Shown in pieces: positions 7,778-15,947 of a stretch of DNA of 64,000 nucleotides; the stretch's first letter is position 1, and each line of letters starts with the position of its first letter. The DNA lies in assembly GCA_036826475.1 (NCBI GenBank), contig DAISWG010000002.1, positions 1-64,000 on the forward strand, written 5' to 3'. The stretch comes from Miltoncostaea sp036826475. Lineage in GTDB: Bacteria > Actinomycetota > Thermoleophilia > Miltoncostaeales > Miltoncostaeaceae. The notes beneath the pieces are model-generated. The model searched no databases. It had not been told where the DNA came from and worked only from the letters and a program-made list of their open reading frames with translations. The translations under genes and the position numbers were made by a program.

Positions 7778-8781
7778 CTCGGTCCCTCCTGCGCCGTGAG
7801 CGATCGGAAGGCCTCCTCCAAGGCGGACCGCTCCTCGGTGCAGGAGACGACGGAGACGCCATCGGCGACGAGCGCCGCGATCGCGTCGCCGAGGACCGCA
7901 TCCGTGTCGAGCAGCAGGGAGAACCAGCTTCCACCGCCGTCGGGGGCCTCGTCGATGCGACCGTGGGCCCCCACCGTCGTCTGCAGCCGTGATATCGACG
8001 AGAGGCCGCCGCCGGCTGCCGACTCCAGACGCAGGAGGTAGCCACGGCGCCGTGCGTGCTCCGTGAGCTCGGAGACCGCGCCGGCGAAGCGCACGCGGCC
8101 TCCCCGGAGCAGCGTCACGCTTTCGGCGAAACCGGGGATCTCATCGAGTCGCTGCGTGGTCCACACGACGGCGGCCCCTCGGTCGCAGGCGTCGCGCACG
8201 AGCTCTCGTACGCGGTCTGCGGCCTCGGGGTCGAGGTCGTGGGTCGACTCGTCGATGATCAGCACATCCGGGTCCGTGATGAGCGCCCGTGCGACCGCAA
8301 GACGCTTCTGCATCCCGTGCGAGTAGCCCCTCACCGGCCGGTCCGCGGCCTCCCTGAGACCCACGGCGGCGAGGAGCTCCTCTGCGCGGGCCATCGCGTC
8401 GCGACGCCGAAACCCCTGGAGGCGGGCGAAGAAGCGCAGGTTCTCCCGGCCCGAGATGCGCAAGTAGAGCGACCGGTCCCCCGACGGCACGAAGCCGACC
8501 CTCCGACGAAGCGCCGCCCCACGGGCGGCCGGGTTCTCGCCGAGGATCTGAACGTCGCCCGTCATCGGGATCAGCAGCCCCATGAGCACGCGGATCAGCG
8601 TGGTCTTTCCGGCGCCGTTCGGGCCCAGCAAGGCATGGATGGAACCCCGCCGGACGCTCAGCCCCACGTCATCGAGCGCGGCGAGCGGTCCGAAGCTGTG
8701 CGACACGCCCCGGGCCTCGACGACGGTCGAGGCCCGGGGAGGCGCATGAGTCGTGGGCGCCATCACCGTGGCCGCAGCCAC
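7774..8781 (-). CDS. ABC transporter ATP-binding protein
   Basis: A 335-residue ATPase of the DrrA/CcmA type. It has Walker A LLGPNGAGKTTLIRVL (about residues 53-68), a signature region modified to YSHGMQKRLAVARAL, Walker B DVLIIDE followed by STHDLDP, and an accessory C-terminal domain of about 90 residues. It energises the permease encoded next (GTGA overlap). The first possible start is GTG at 8781. An ATG at 8763 gives a 6-residue shorter protein, and neither has a strong ribosome site. Only 22 bases separate the GTG from the precursor-peptide stop at 8804, so peptide and exporter are probably co-transcribed. Confidence 0.88.
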   Translation of the reverse strand: MAAATVMAPTTHAPPRASTVVEARGVSHSFGPLAALDDVGLSVRRGSIHALLGPNGAGKTTLIRVLMGLLIPMTGDVQILGENPAARGAALRRRVGFVPSGDRSLYLRISGRENLRFFARLQGFRRRDAMARAEELLAAVGLREAADRPVRGYSHGMQKRLAVARALITDPDVLIIDESTHDLDPEAADRVRELVRDACDRGAAVVWTTQRLDEIPGFAESVTLLRGGRVRFAGAVSELTEHARRRGYLLRLESAAGGGLSSISRLQTTVGAHGRIDEAPDGGGSWFSLLLDTDAVLGDAIAALVADGVSVVSCTEERSALEEAFRSLTAQEGPR

Positions 8782-8803
8782 CGCGACGCGCCGTATGAGC
8801 GAC

Positions 8804-8941
8804 CTACAGCGGGTTGATGGAGATCTTGGGCCGGCGACGCTCGGAACGACGGAAGGTGTGATCCGAGATCGAGCCGTGGTCGCGGACGCGCGGCGTCTCG
8901 TACGCGATCTTCTTCACCTGCTGCTCGGTGGCCTTCTTCAT
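8804..8941 (-). CDS. RiPP precursor peptide with lasso-type leader motif (45 aa)
   Basis: A small gene too short for ordinary gene finders but well supported. The ATG at 8941 has the ribosome site GAAAGGA about 7 bases upstream. The predicted leader contains Tyr14-x2-Pro17-x5-Gly23-x5-Thr29-x, precisely the spacing of lasso leaders recognised by B1/B2 proteins (for example fusilassin). Cutting after Phe30 would release the 15-residue core RRSERRRPKISINPL. That core is strongly basic and does not start with Gly, Ala, Ser or Cys. Its only acidic residue, Glu34, is core position 4, too early for the position 7-9 ring closure of lasso peptides. Ser33 and Ser41 are possible kinase targets. It heads the operon of exporter, B1, kinase, B2 and nucleotidyltransferase. 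No cyclase is encoded nearby. Product structure is unknown. Confidence 0.85.
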   Translation of the reverse strand: MKKATEQQVKKIAYETPRVRDHGSISDHTFRRSERRRPKISINPL

Positions 8942-9070
8942 GACGGGATCCTTTCGTAGCGGATGTCGCACCGGCGGCGACGGGAGGGAGTGTCGCCCAG
9001 GGTCCCGGATCTGCCACCCCCCAGACGTCCAGTCCGGGAATGGGACGTTCGAACGGGCGTGCGGGGCGGC

Positions 9071-10000
9071 TCACTGGCCGAACGCGCCAGCGGCGGCGGC
9101 GAAGCTCGTGGCTCTCGAGATGGCGTCGATCTCGAGGACGTCGGTCCGATCGCCGGAAGGCGCCCGATAGAGGCCCGTCCGGAGGAATACGCGTGCGACA
9201 CGCGCCTCCGGCTCCGTGACGTAGAGCATCGTCGGGATGTCGTCCAGCTCGGTCACTCGCGCGAAGCGCTCCTCTCCGGCCTCTCGGTGCCACACCGTCA
9301 CCGCTCCGTCGTCGCGGCTCCACCGTACCCTCAGCACGAGGTCGTGCCACACGCCGGTATCGACCGGCAGCGGCAGCACCTGAGCCTTGTTGCCCTCCGC
9401 GAACTCCTCGTGCGTGAGGTCGCCGCCGTGCACCTCGAGCCAGAGCCCTCCTGCGCCCTGCCCCTGCGGCCGACCCGCGGGCGGTACGAAGTCGAGGGCG
9501 ACCGGTGGCACCGGGCTGCGCCCGCCGAGGTCGTCGTCGACGGAGTGGAACTGGAGGGGGATGCGCCAGCCGTCCGCCACCTGTACCCAGTCGGGCGGCA
9601 GCCGGAAGGAGAACGAGTAGAAGAACTCGTCGCCCTCCCGCTCCTCGCCCCCGGTCTGACGGGTCAGCTCGGCGCGCTCCCCCGCGGCCGCGGGGTTGAG
9701 CGCGCCGTCCGCCCCGGGACGGTCGCCAGGCGCCACCATCACGCGTGCCGCGTACCGTCCTTGCCTCGCGCCGCCCGCCGTGACCCGGATCGCTTCGTCG
9801 CGACGGCTGTCGAGCACGTTCACGACCGGCCACTGCGAGAGATCGCCCGTCTCGAAGTCGGCCGAGAACGGGGGGGCACCCCCTCCGCCCGACCCGAACG
9901 GCCCGACGCCGGCGATCCAGGCGACGCCGGCCACCACGGTGATCGCGACGAGCGCCGCCGCGGCGGCGACGAAGGTCCGCCGGAGGCGTTGAGCGCTCAC
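9071..10000 (-). CDS. Secreted polysaccharide-lyase-like protein (heparin lyase I fold)
   Basis: A 309-residue exported protein. An N-terminal signal or anchor (RRTFVAAAAALVAITVVAGVAWIAGV) is followed by a Gly-rich linker and a domain resembling the PF14099 polysaccharide lyase family. Features are an ETGDLSQW-type start (about residue 49), RQGRYAARVMV, a GERAELTRQ segment, FFYSFSFRLPPDW, RIPLQFHSVDDD, LWLEVHGGDL, and WHDLVLRVRWS with VTVWHREAG near the end. It closely resembles the C-terminal domains of the genes at 35936-37225 and 51751-53115. The family covers heparin-lyase-I-like jelly rolls acting on uronic-acid polymers, but substrate and catalytic residues were not verified. It lies just upstream of the RiPP precursor on the same strand, with 129 bases between. 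Confidence 0.72.
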   Translation of the reverse strand: MSAQRLRRTFVAAAAALVAITVVAGVAWIAGVGPFGSGGGGAPPFSADFETGDLSQWPVVNVLDSRRDEAIRVTAGGARQGRYAARVMVAPGDRPGADGALNPAAAGERAELTRQTGGEEREGDEFFYSFSFRLPPDWVQVADGWRIPLQFHSVDDDLGGRSPVPPVALDFVPPAGRPQGQGAGGLWLEVHGGDLTHEEFAEGNKAQVLPLPVDTGVWHDLVLRVRWSRDDGAVTVWHREAGEERFARVTELDDIPTMLYVTEPEARVARVFLRTGLYRAPSGDRTDVLEIDAISRATSFAAAAGAFGQ

Positions 10001-10090
10001 GGGATCAGCGTAGCTGCTCGCCTCGCGGGGGGCGAAGACCTAACCCGATGGTGCTCGGCGTCGCATCGGCTTCTGGCTATCCTCGGTCAC

Positions 10091-11362
10091 ATGAATAACC
10101 AACTGCATCATTCCCGAAATCCCCACCGCAGGCGCGCAGCCCGGCTTCGCCGCGTCACGGTCCCGCTCGCGGGCCTTGCGGTTCTGGGCGGCGGCATCGC
10201 GGTTGCGATGGCCGCGGACACCCCTCCGCCGGGCAATCTCGTGCCGAACTCGTCGTTCGAGACGGCCGACCCGAACGTCAACTGGATGCCCTTCCGTTCG
10301 AGCATCGTCCAGGCAGACCTCACTGGCGATCCCACTGCTCCGGAGGGCACGAAGGGCGTCACCGTCACGGCCGGGCCCCTCGCGGATGCGCTCGAGGGGT
10401 ACTCGATGGACGACAAGCGTCCCTCGGGCGGGGCGAACGTCCCGGCGGGCACCCAATTCGTCGCGAGCGTCTGGATGCGAGCCGCGGCCCCGAGCTCGGT
10501 CGGCCGGCCCGGGAAGATCTGGATCCGGGAGCGCGGTAAGGACGGATCCCTGATCCAGCGGGTGAAGACCGAGGTTCCGCTCACGGCCGAGTTTCAGAAG
10601 ATCGTCTCGCCCGTCTACACCACGACGACCGAGGGCAGCGCGGTCGACGTCTATGTCGCGCAGAATCCCGCGGCACCGGGAGACGCCTTCACGGCCGATC
10701 TCGTTACGCTGACCCGCAATCTGCCACCTTCGGGCACGATCGGCGTCAGCCCGGCCAACCCGAAGGAGGGTGACACCGTCACGTTCACCTCCGCATCGGT
10801 CGCCGACCCCGATGGCGGCACCGTCGCCACCCGGGCCTGGGACACGAGCGGAAGCGGCGCGTTCGCCGACGGCACGGCTGTCACCACCACCCGGAAGTTC
10901 ACCACCGCCGGCGTCCACACGATCCGGTTGAGGGCAGCGGATCAAGCAGGCGCGACTGCCATCCTGACGCGCACGATCACCGTCACCGGCAGCGGCACGG
11001 GTGCCGGATCGGGTGGCTCCGGGTCATCCGCCGGACCTGGTGGCGGTGCCGCGCCGGTGTCCAGCGTCGCCCGGAAGAAGAAGCCGAAGATCACGCGAAT
11101 CAGCGTCAACAGGCGAGCGGGCGTCGCGCTGCTGCGGTTCAACGTCTCGCAGAGTGTCCGGCTCGTCTGGAAGCTCGACGCGAAGCGCGTCGACGCCCCG
11201 GGGTACGCGAAGCTGTCGGCGAAGACGATCCGCCGCGTGGCGTCCGGACGCGTCGTGATCCCATTGGGCACGCTCGCCGCGGGCAAGTACCGCATCACCC
11301 TGACGGCGCGCAACACCGCCGGGAAGGGCGCGAAGGCGATCAAGGTCTTCGTCCTCGCCTGA
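10091..11362 (+). CDS. Secreted CBM-PKD protein with C-terminal beta module
   Basis: A 423-residue exported protein. It has a signal peptide (VPLAGLAVLGGGIAVAMA, ending near residue 41) and a carbohydrate-binding-like module opening LVPNSSFETADPNVNW (about 50-215). Next comes a PKD domain (ASVADPDGGTVATRAWDTSG, about 220-305), a Gly/Ser linker, and a basic C-terminal beta-rich module of about 90 residues. No catalytic domain is seen, so it is probably a matrix or surface-binding protein. It is a full-length paralogue of 18002-19264. The long open frame upstream is non-coding: the ATG at 10091 is directly followed by the signal peptide. An inverted repeat follows the stop. Confidence 0.8.
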   Translation: MNNQLHHSRNPHRRRAARLRRVTVPLAGLAVLGGGIAVAMAADTPPPGNLVPNSSFETADPNVNWMPFRSSIVQADLTGDPTAPEGTKGVTVTAGPLADALEGYSMDDKRPSGGANVPAGTQFVASVWMRAAAPSSVGRPGKIWIRERGKDGSLIQRVKTEVPLTAEFQKIVSPVYTTTTEGSAVDVYVAQNPAAPGDAFTADLVTLTRNLPPSGTIGVSPANPKEGDTVTFTSASVADPDGGTVATRAWDTSGSGAFADGTAVTTTRKFTTAGVHTIRLRAADQAGATAILTRTITVTGSGTGAGSGGSGSSAGPGGGAAPVSSVARKKKPKITRISVNRRAGVALLRFNVSQSVRLVWKLDAKRVDAPGYAKLSAKTIRRVASGRVVIPLGTLAAGKYRITLTARNTAGKGAKAIKVFVLA

Positions 11363-11371
11363 GACGGGTCG

Positions 11372-11408
11372 GCATGGTCGGGCGGCCGCTGCCGCCGCCC
11401 GACCATGC
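11372..11408 (+). terminator. Terminator-like hairpin after the CBM-PKD gene
   Basis: Perfect 15-bp inverted repeat (GCATGGTCGGGCGGC and its complement) with a 7-base loop, starting 9 bases after the stop at 11362. There is no T-tract, as is usual in high-GC genomes. Confidence 0.6.
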
Positions 11409-11549
11409 GGACTCCGCACGAAAATCAGATCTGTGCCCCCCGTCGGAGGGGGATGCGGCCACCAACCCTGACCGTCCGGGGGGCGCGCGCCTGACCGGCA
11501 ACTGCGGTTAATCGCGCCACGACGACGTCGATTGACCTGGAGCGACCAA

Positions 11550-14144
11550 ATGAGCATGCAGCCGGGCCGGCCTCGCCGCCGCAGGATCGGACTCGCCGCC
11601 GTCTCCGTCGCCGCGGTCGCGGCGGCCTCGCTATCGGCCGTGGGCGTCGTGAGCGCCGGCCGCTCCGGCGACCCCAATCAGATCGTCGCCTCGGCCGAGC
11701 TCGGCGCGGTCGACTGGTACTCCACGAACGCGCACATCCACAGGCGCGCCCTCCAGATCGCGCAGGACCGGGCCCAGGCGGCGCGATGCGAACGCCCCGC
11801 GTACGTCGCCCGCCACCCCCAGAGCTGTCCGCCCGTGGTGCCGCAGGCGACGGCACGCCTGGCGACCCCGGGGGCCGCCGCCCAGATGGAGTTGCTGGCG
11901 ACGTCGGACGACGGCGCCTGGGGCGCGCCGGCGCCGATGACCATGATCGCCGAGCACACCGTCGTACTGCCGAACGGCAAGGTGTTCGTCTTCGGGCCGT
12001 CGGCTCCGCGGGCGGAGAACTCCTCGAGGGCGGCGCTCTACGACCCGGCCACCGGTGCACTGGAGCGTGTGGACCCGCCGATCGACCCATCCACCGGACG
12101 CCCCTACAACATCTGGTGCGCCGGCCAGGTGCTGCTGGCCAACGGCACGGTCCTCGTCGTCGGCGGCAATCTCGGGTACCCGGCGAACGGACTCGGCTGG
12201 AAGGGATTGAAGAAGGTCTTCACGTTCAACCCGTCCAACCGGAAGTGGACCGTTCAGCCCGACATGTACGGGGGCCGCTGGTATCCGACCCTGGTGAAGT
12301 TGCCCGATGGACGCGTGGTCATCTACGGCGGCTACGACACCTCCGGCAACCAGGACTACACGCGAGACATCGAGATCTTCACGCCGGCGAGCACGCCGGA
12401 CGGCGTGGGCAGCCTGGCGCGCAAGACGAGCACCCGCAACCCTGGCCTCTACAGCCAGATGGCACTGCTCCCGAACGGCAACATCCTGCACGCGGGCCCG
12501 CGAGAGGGCGACCCGGCGATCCTGAACACCTCGACGTGGACGTGGCAGACGCTCAGCCGCGTCGACCGACGCTATTGGGGCAGCCACGTCATCATGGACG
12601 AGGGCGCGGGCAAGCCGTATCGCCTCGTTCGAATCGGCGGGGCCGACGCCTCCAACACCGCGCAGGAGCGGCGCACGGCGTACGTCGATCTCCGGAACCC
12701 GACCGGGGGTCAGACCTTCGGCCCGTCACTCAACACGGCGCGGGCCCATCTGAACACGGTCGTCCTGCCCGACGGGTCGCTCCTGACGGTCGGCGGCGGC
12801 CTCGGTCAGGGCTCGAACGGCAGCCTCTACGCGGGCCCCGTCTACCAGACGGAGCTCTTCTCCCCGGCCACCAACTCGTGGCGGCCCGTGGGCAATCAGG
12901 TCGAGCCCCGCACATATCACTCCACCGCCGCGCTCCTGCCGGATGGCCGCGTGCTCTCGACCGGCGACGACCGGAACGCCGTCGCCACCTCGAACGACGA
13001 CCGCGTCGAGGTCTACAGCCCGCCCTACCTCTTCCGAGGACCGCGCCCGGCGATCTCCGACGCTCCGGCGTCCGTCGCCTACAACGCGCCCTTCACCGTC
13101 ACGACCCCACAGGCCGCGGCCATCCGCCGCGCGGTCCTGATCGCCCCCGCCGCGGTCACCCACTCGACAGACATGAACGCGCGGTCGCTGGTGCTGGCCC
13201 AGTCGGCGCCCTCGGGCGACACCCTCACGCTCACGAGCCCGGCGAGCGCGTCGATGGCCCCGCCCGGCGACTACATGCTCTTCCTGGTGGACGACAAGGG
13301 CGTGCCATCCATCGCCCGGTGGGTCGCCGTCGGCACCGGCGCGACGCCGCCGCCGCCCGTCAACTCGTCACCGACGGCCGGCTTCACGTTCGCTCCCACC
13401 GCGCCGACCACGGCCGAAACGGTCCTGTTCACCGACACGTCCACCGATTCGGACGGCACGGTCACGGCGTGGGCGTGGGACCTCGACGACGATGGCCAGT
13501 TCGATGACGGCTCTCAGCGGTCGGCGTCGCGGACCTTCCCGGCCGCGGGCACGTTCACCGTGCGACTGTCGGTCACGGACGACAAGGGCGCGACGGGCGT
13601 GGCCACGAGGGCGGTCACGGTAACGGCCGCGCCCAGTGGAGGAGGAACGGGCGGGACGGTCCCGATCCCGGCGGCCAACCTCACGGTGAACCCGTCCTTC
13701 GAGACCGGCATCACGGGTTGGAAGACCTTCAAGAGCGCCATCTCCCGGGTCGCAGTGGCCGACGCGCCGAATGGGGAGTATGCGGTCCAGGTGGCCTATG
13801 CCGCCACAGACGGGAGCACCTCCTACAACATCGACGACTCCTCGGACACGGTCTCCTCGACCGTCTCGGGTCGCGCGTACACCGCCACGGCGTATGTGCG
13901 TGCGGCGACAGCCTCATCCGTCGGCAAGGGCGTGCGAGTCAACCTGCGGGAGAAGCTGACGGACAACAGCCAGGTCAAGGACACGGGCGGGCCCCAGGTG
14001 ACGCTGACCAACGCGTGGCAGCCGGTCACGGTGTCCGCCACCGCCACGGCCACCGGCAACCGCATGGAGGTCAGGATCACGCAGAGCTCGGCGGCGGCGG
14101 GCAACGCCTTCCTGGCAGACGCCATAACGGTGGTCCCCGGCTGA
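11550..14144 (+). CDS. Secreted copper-radical (galactose/glyoxal) oxidase-like protein with PKD and CBM
   Basis: An 864-residue exported protein: signal peptide (about residues 12-36), a kelch-type propeller, a DUF1929-like domain (PPYLFRGPRPAISDAPA onwards), a PKD domain (about 620-700) and a C-terminal NPSFETGITGW carbohydrate-binding module. The copper-radical ligand set is complete: Cys190 (NIWCAGQ) and Tyr245 (GRWYPTL) for the thioether cofactor, Tyr456-His457 (RTYHS) and His538 (VTHSTDM) for copper. The family oxidises primary alcohols or aldehydes with O2, giving H2O2. The attached PKD and CBM suggest a polymer substrate at the surface. ATG 11550 has GGAG 7 bases upstream and is preferred over TTG 11532. 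A second oxidase is at 23885-26161. Confidence 0.85.
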   Translation: MSMQPGRPRRRRIGLAAVSVAAVAAASLSAVGVVSAGRSGDPNQIVASAELGAVDWYSTNAHIHRRALQIAQDRAQAARCERPAYVARHPQSCPPVVPQATARLATPGAAAQMELLATSDDGAWGAPAPMTMIAEHTVVLPNGKVFVFGPSAPRAENSSRAALYDPATGALERVDPPIDPSTGRPYNIWCAGQVLLANGTVLVVGGNLGYPANGLGWKGLKKVFTFNPSNRKWTVQPDMYGGRWYPTLVKLPDGRVVIYGGYDTSGNQDYTRDIEIFTPASTPDGVGSLARKTSTRNPGLYSQMALLPNGNILHAGPREGDPAILNTSTWTWQTLSRVDRRYWGSHVIMDEGAGKPYRLVRIGGADASNTAQERRTAYVDLRNPTGGQTFGPSLNTARAHLNTVVLPDGSLLTVGGGLGQGSNGSLYAGPVYQTELFSPATNSWRPVGNQVEPRTYHSTAALLPDGRVLSTGDDRNAVATSNDDRVEVYSPPYLFRGPRPAISDAPASVAYNAPFTVTTPQAAAIRRAVLIAPAAVTHSTDMNARSLVLAQSAPSGDTLTLTSPASASMAPPGDYMLFLVDDKGVPSIARWVAVGTGATPPPPVNSSPTAGFTFAPTAPTTAETVLFTDTSTDSDGTVTAWAWDLDDDGQFDDGSQRSASRTFPAAGTFTVRLSVTDDKGATGVATRAVTVTAAPSGGGTGGTVPIPAANLTVNPSFETGITGWKTFKSAISRVAVADAPNGEYAVQVAYAATDGSTSYNIDDSSDTVSSTVSGRAYTATAYVRAATASSVGKGVRVNLREKLTDNSQVKDTGGPQVTLTNAWQPVTVSATATATGNRMEVRITQSSAAAGNAFLADAITVVPG

Positions 14145-14205
14145 GCGAATTGACCCCTTCGAAGACGTCTTTGACCATGCCTGGACCCGGGGAAGCCGGG
14201 ATGTC

Positions 14206-14665
14206 GTGAGGGTGCTGGGGCCCGCGGAGACGCTGCTCGACCTCCCGGCGTCCTTCGACGGGCCCTCGTCATCGAGACGACCGACGCGTACGCCGAGGCG
14301 CTGCACGAGGACCGCGCTCGGCTCATTCAGCGCTTCCGGCTGGTCACGCCGCCTCAGTCGGACTCCTTCCTGGCGAGGGATCGGGCTGTGGGATCGCGCG
14401 GCGGGCCGGGGTACCGGTGCCTCGGGTGACCCTGCAGGACCTGCCGCTCGCGCGGGACGGCATTCGGCAGTCCGGCCTTGGAGGGGTGCTGCGGCCGTAC
14501 GTCGCCTGGCGAGGGCGGCGCGTCATCGACCCGTGGGCGGAGGACGACCCGGCGCCGATGCTCAGTTACGTGGCGGGCCGCCTCCGGCACCTCGGCAGCG
14601 CCGGGCACGCGCGACGGCGCCGGAGCCGGAGCCGGAGCCGGCGAGGGGTGACGGATGACGGGTGA
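14206..14665 (+). pseudogene. Possible decayed coding remnant in a 578-base gene-free stretch
   Basis: The stretch 14145-14722 carries no intact gene. Two short pieces in different frames have protein-like composition: one around 14268-14429 reading IETTDAYAEALHEDRARLIQ before a stop, the other from GTG 14417 reading LPLARDGIRQSGLGGVL. Together they look like a frame-disrupted remnant of a surface-polysaccharide gene, but I recognise no family. Beyond it lie a short GCCGGA tandem repeat near 14620-14641 and the end of the epimerase gene. Chance open frames in GC-rich DNA are the alternative. Confidence 0.25.
14620..14641. repeat. Short (GCCGGA)n tandem repeat
   Basis: About three and a half copies of the hexamer GCCGGA, in the gene-poor stretch between the oxidase and epimerase genes. 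No function is apparent. Confidence 0.5.
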
Positions 14666-14722
14666 CGGGTCTGCTCCGGAGGACGTGGCTCGGATCCGTT
14701 GACAACGTCGCGCGCGGCGGAG

Positions 14723-15772
14723 TCACGCCGCGGGCCGCGCGGCGCCCCGATCGGCCCAGCGGAGCGCGGCATCGATACGGCCCGCGTTCATGAGTGCGTC
14801 GATCCGGCGCAGACGCACGAAGCGGTCCCCGCGCAACTCGTCGAGAGTCAGCCCGTTCCGCCGGTATGCATCGGCGAGCTGCTCGACGCCGCGACGGACC
14901 GTCCACTGCGGCTTGAACCCCGGGAGCGCGCGAACGATCAGGTCGCAGCTCGCCCGGTAGCATCGCTTGTCCGGACCCGCATTCGGCGCGAAGGCGATGT
15001 GGCTTCCCCGCACGACGTCCTCGACGATCTCGGCGACCTCGCTGATCCGGTAGTTCTCGGCTGTCGAGCCCACGTTGAACGCGCGGTTGTGGACGAGTTG
15101 GCGTGGGGCGTGGAGCGCGCACAGGAAGGCGAGGGAGATGTCCTCGATGTGCACCAACGGCCGCCACGGCGTGCCGTCGGACTGCAGCATGACCTCGCCG
15201 GTCGTCAGCGCGCTCCCCACGATGTCGTTCACCACGAGGTCGGCGCGGAGCCGCGGGGAGAAGCCGTATGCAGTTGCATTGCGGAGGAAGACCGGCGTGA
15301 AGTCGTCGTTGGCGAGTACGGCGATGCCCTGCTCGGCCATCACCTTCGACCGGCCATACGGCGTGACCGGATTGAAGTCGGCGGTCTCGTCGAGGAAGTC
15401 ATCGCCCGCGGCACCGTAGAGGCTGCACGACGACGAGTAGAGGAACCGGGCGACGCCGGCCTCGCGCGCGGCCTCCGCCAGCCGGACCGAGGCGCGGTGA
15501 TTGATCTCGTACGTCAGGTCGGGGTCGAGGTTCCCCACCGGATCGTTCGAGATCGCCGCGAGGTGGACCACGGCGTCGAAGCCTGCGAGATCCGTGGCCG
15601 TCACATCACGGACGTCCATCCGCAAGGACTCGACCGACGGTGGCTCCGGTCCCATCACGCAGGGGGCGAAGAAGTCGGTGTCGAGTCCGACGACCTCGTG
15701 ACCTGCCGTCACGAACCGCGGCACCATGACTGATCCGATGTAGCCGTTGTGACCGGTGATGAGGACGCGCAT
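14723..15772 (-). CDS. NAD-dependent nucleotide-sugar epimerase/dehydratase (extended SDR)
   Basis: A 349-residue extended short-chain dehydrogenase. It has the Rossmann motif ITGHNGYIGS at residues 5-14, the DVRD acidic pair, and catalytic SSSCSLYG followed by the Y-x3-K motif in PYGRSKVMAE. Substrate-side segments are LRNATAYGFSPRLRADLVVND and GTPWRPLVHIEDI. The family interconverts or dehydrates NDP-sugars, most often as UDP-glucose 4-epimerase-like enzymes. Exact specificity is not readable. Similar genes often accompany C-methyltransferase and cytidylyltransferase genes like those at 48898-51047. The ATG at 15772 has AGGAG 5 bases upstream, so an open 28-residue extension is rejected. 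Confidence 0.85.
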   Translation of the reverse strand: MRVLITGHNGYIGSVMVPRFVTAGHEVVGLDTDFFAPCVMGPEPPSVESLRMDVRDVTATDLAGFDAVVHLAAISNDPVGNLDPDLTYEINHRASVRLAEAAREAGVARFLYSSSCSLYGAAGDDFLDETADFNPVTPYGRSKVMAEQGIAVLANDDFTPVFLRNATAYGFSPRLRADLVVNDIVGSALTTGEVMLQSDGTPWRPLVHIEDISLAFLCALHAPRQLVHNRAFNVGSTAENYRISEVAEIVEDVVRGSHIAFAPNAGPDKRCYRASCDLIVRALPGFKPQWTVRRGVEQLADAYRRNGLTLDELRGDRFVRLRRIDALMNAGRIDAALRWADRGAARPAA

Positions 15773-15947
15773 CAGGTCTCCTGATGTGGGCGGACAGGGC
15801 GGGTCGCGCAGGGTGCGCGATTTCCTCGCGGGACGGTACGCCCGCGTCCCCGACATGACACCCCCCGGTCGGCGGGTTCGACCGCTGGACCCGCGATGGG
15901 CACTCCCGGCACCGGAACCTCAGCGTCCCGGGAGCGCGGTACGGCGA

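Noticed and set aside
8804..8941. Canonical lasso peptide
   Set aside because: The core lacks an N-terminal Gly/Ala/Ser/Cys with Asp/Glu at position 7-9, and no cyclase gene is present.
8963..10090. Open extension upstream of the CBM-PKD protein
   Set aside because: It is antisense to the lyase-like gene and precedes an obvious signal peptide at 10091.
14620..14641. CRISPR or regulatory iteron
   Set aside because: It is only a short GC-rich hexamer run with no spacers.
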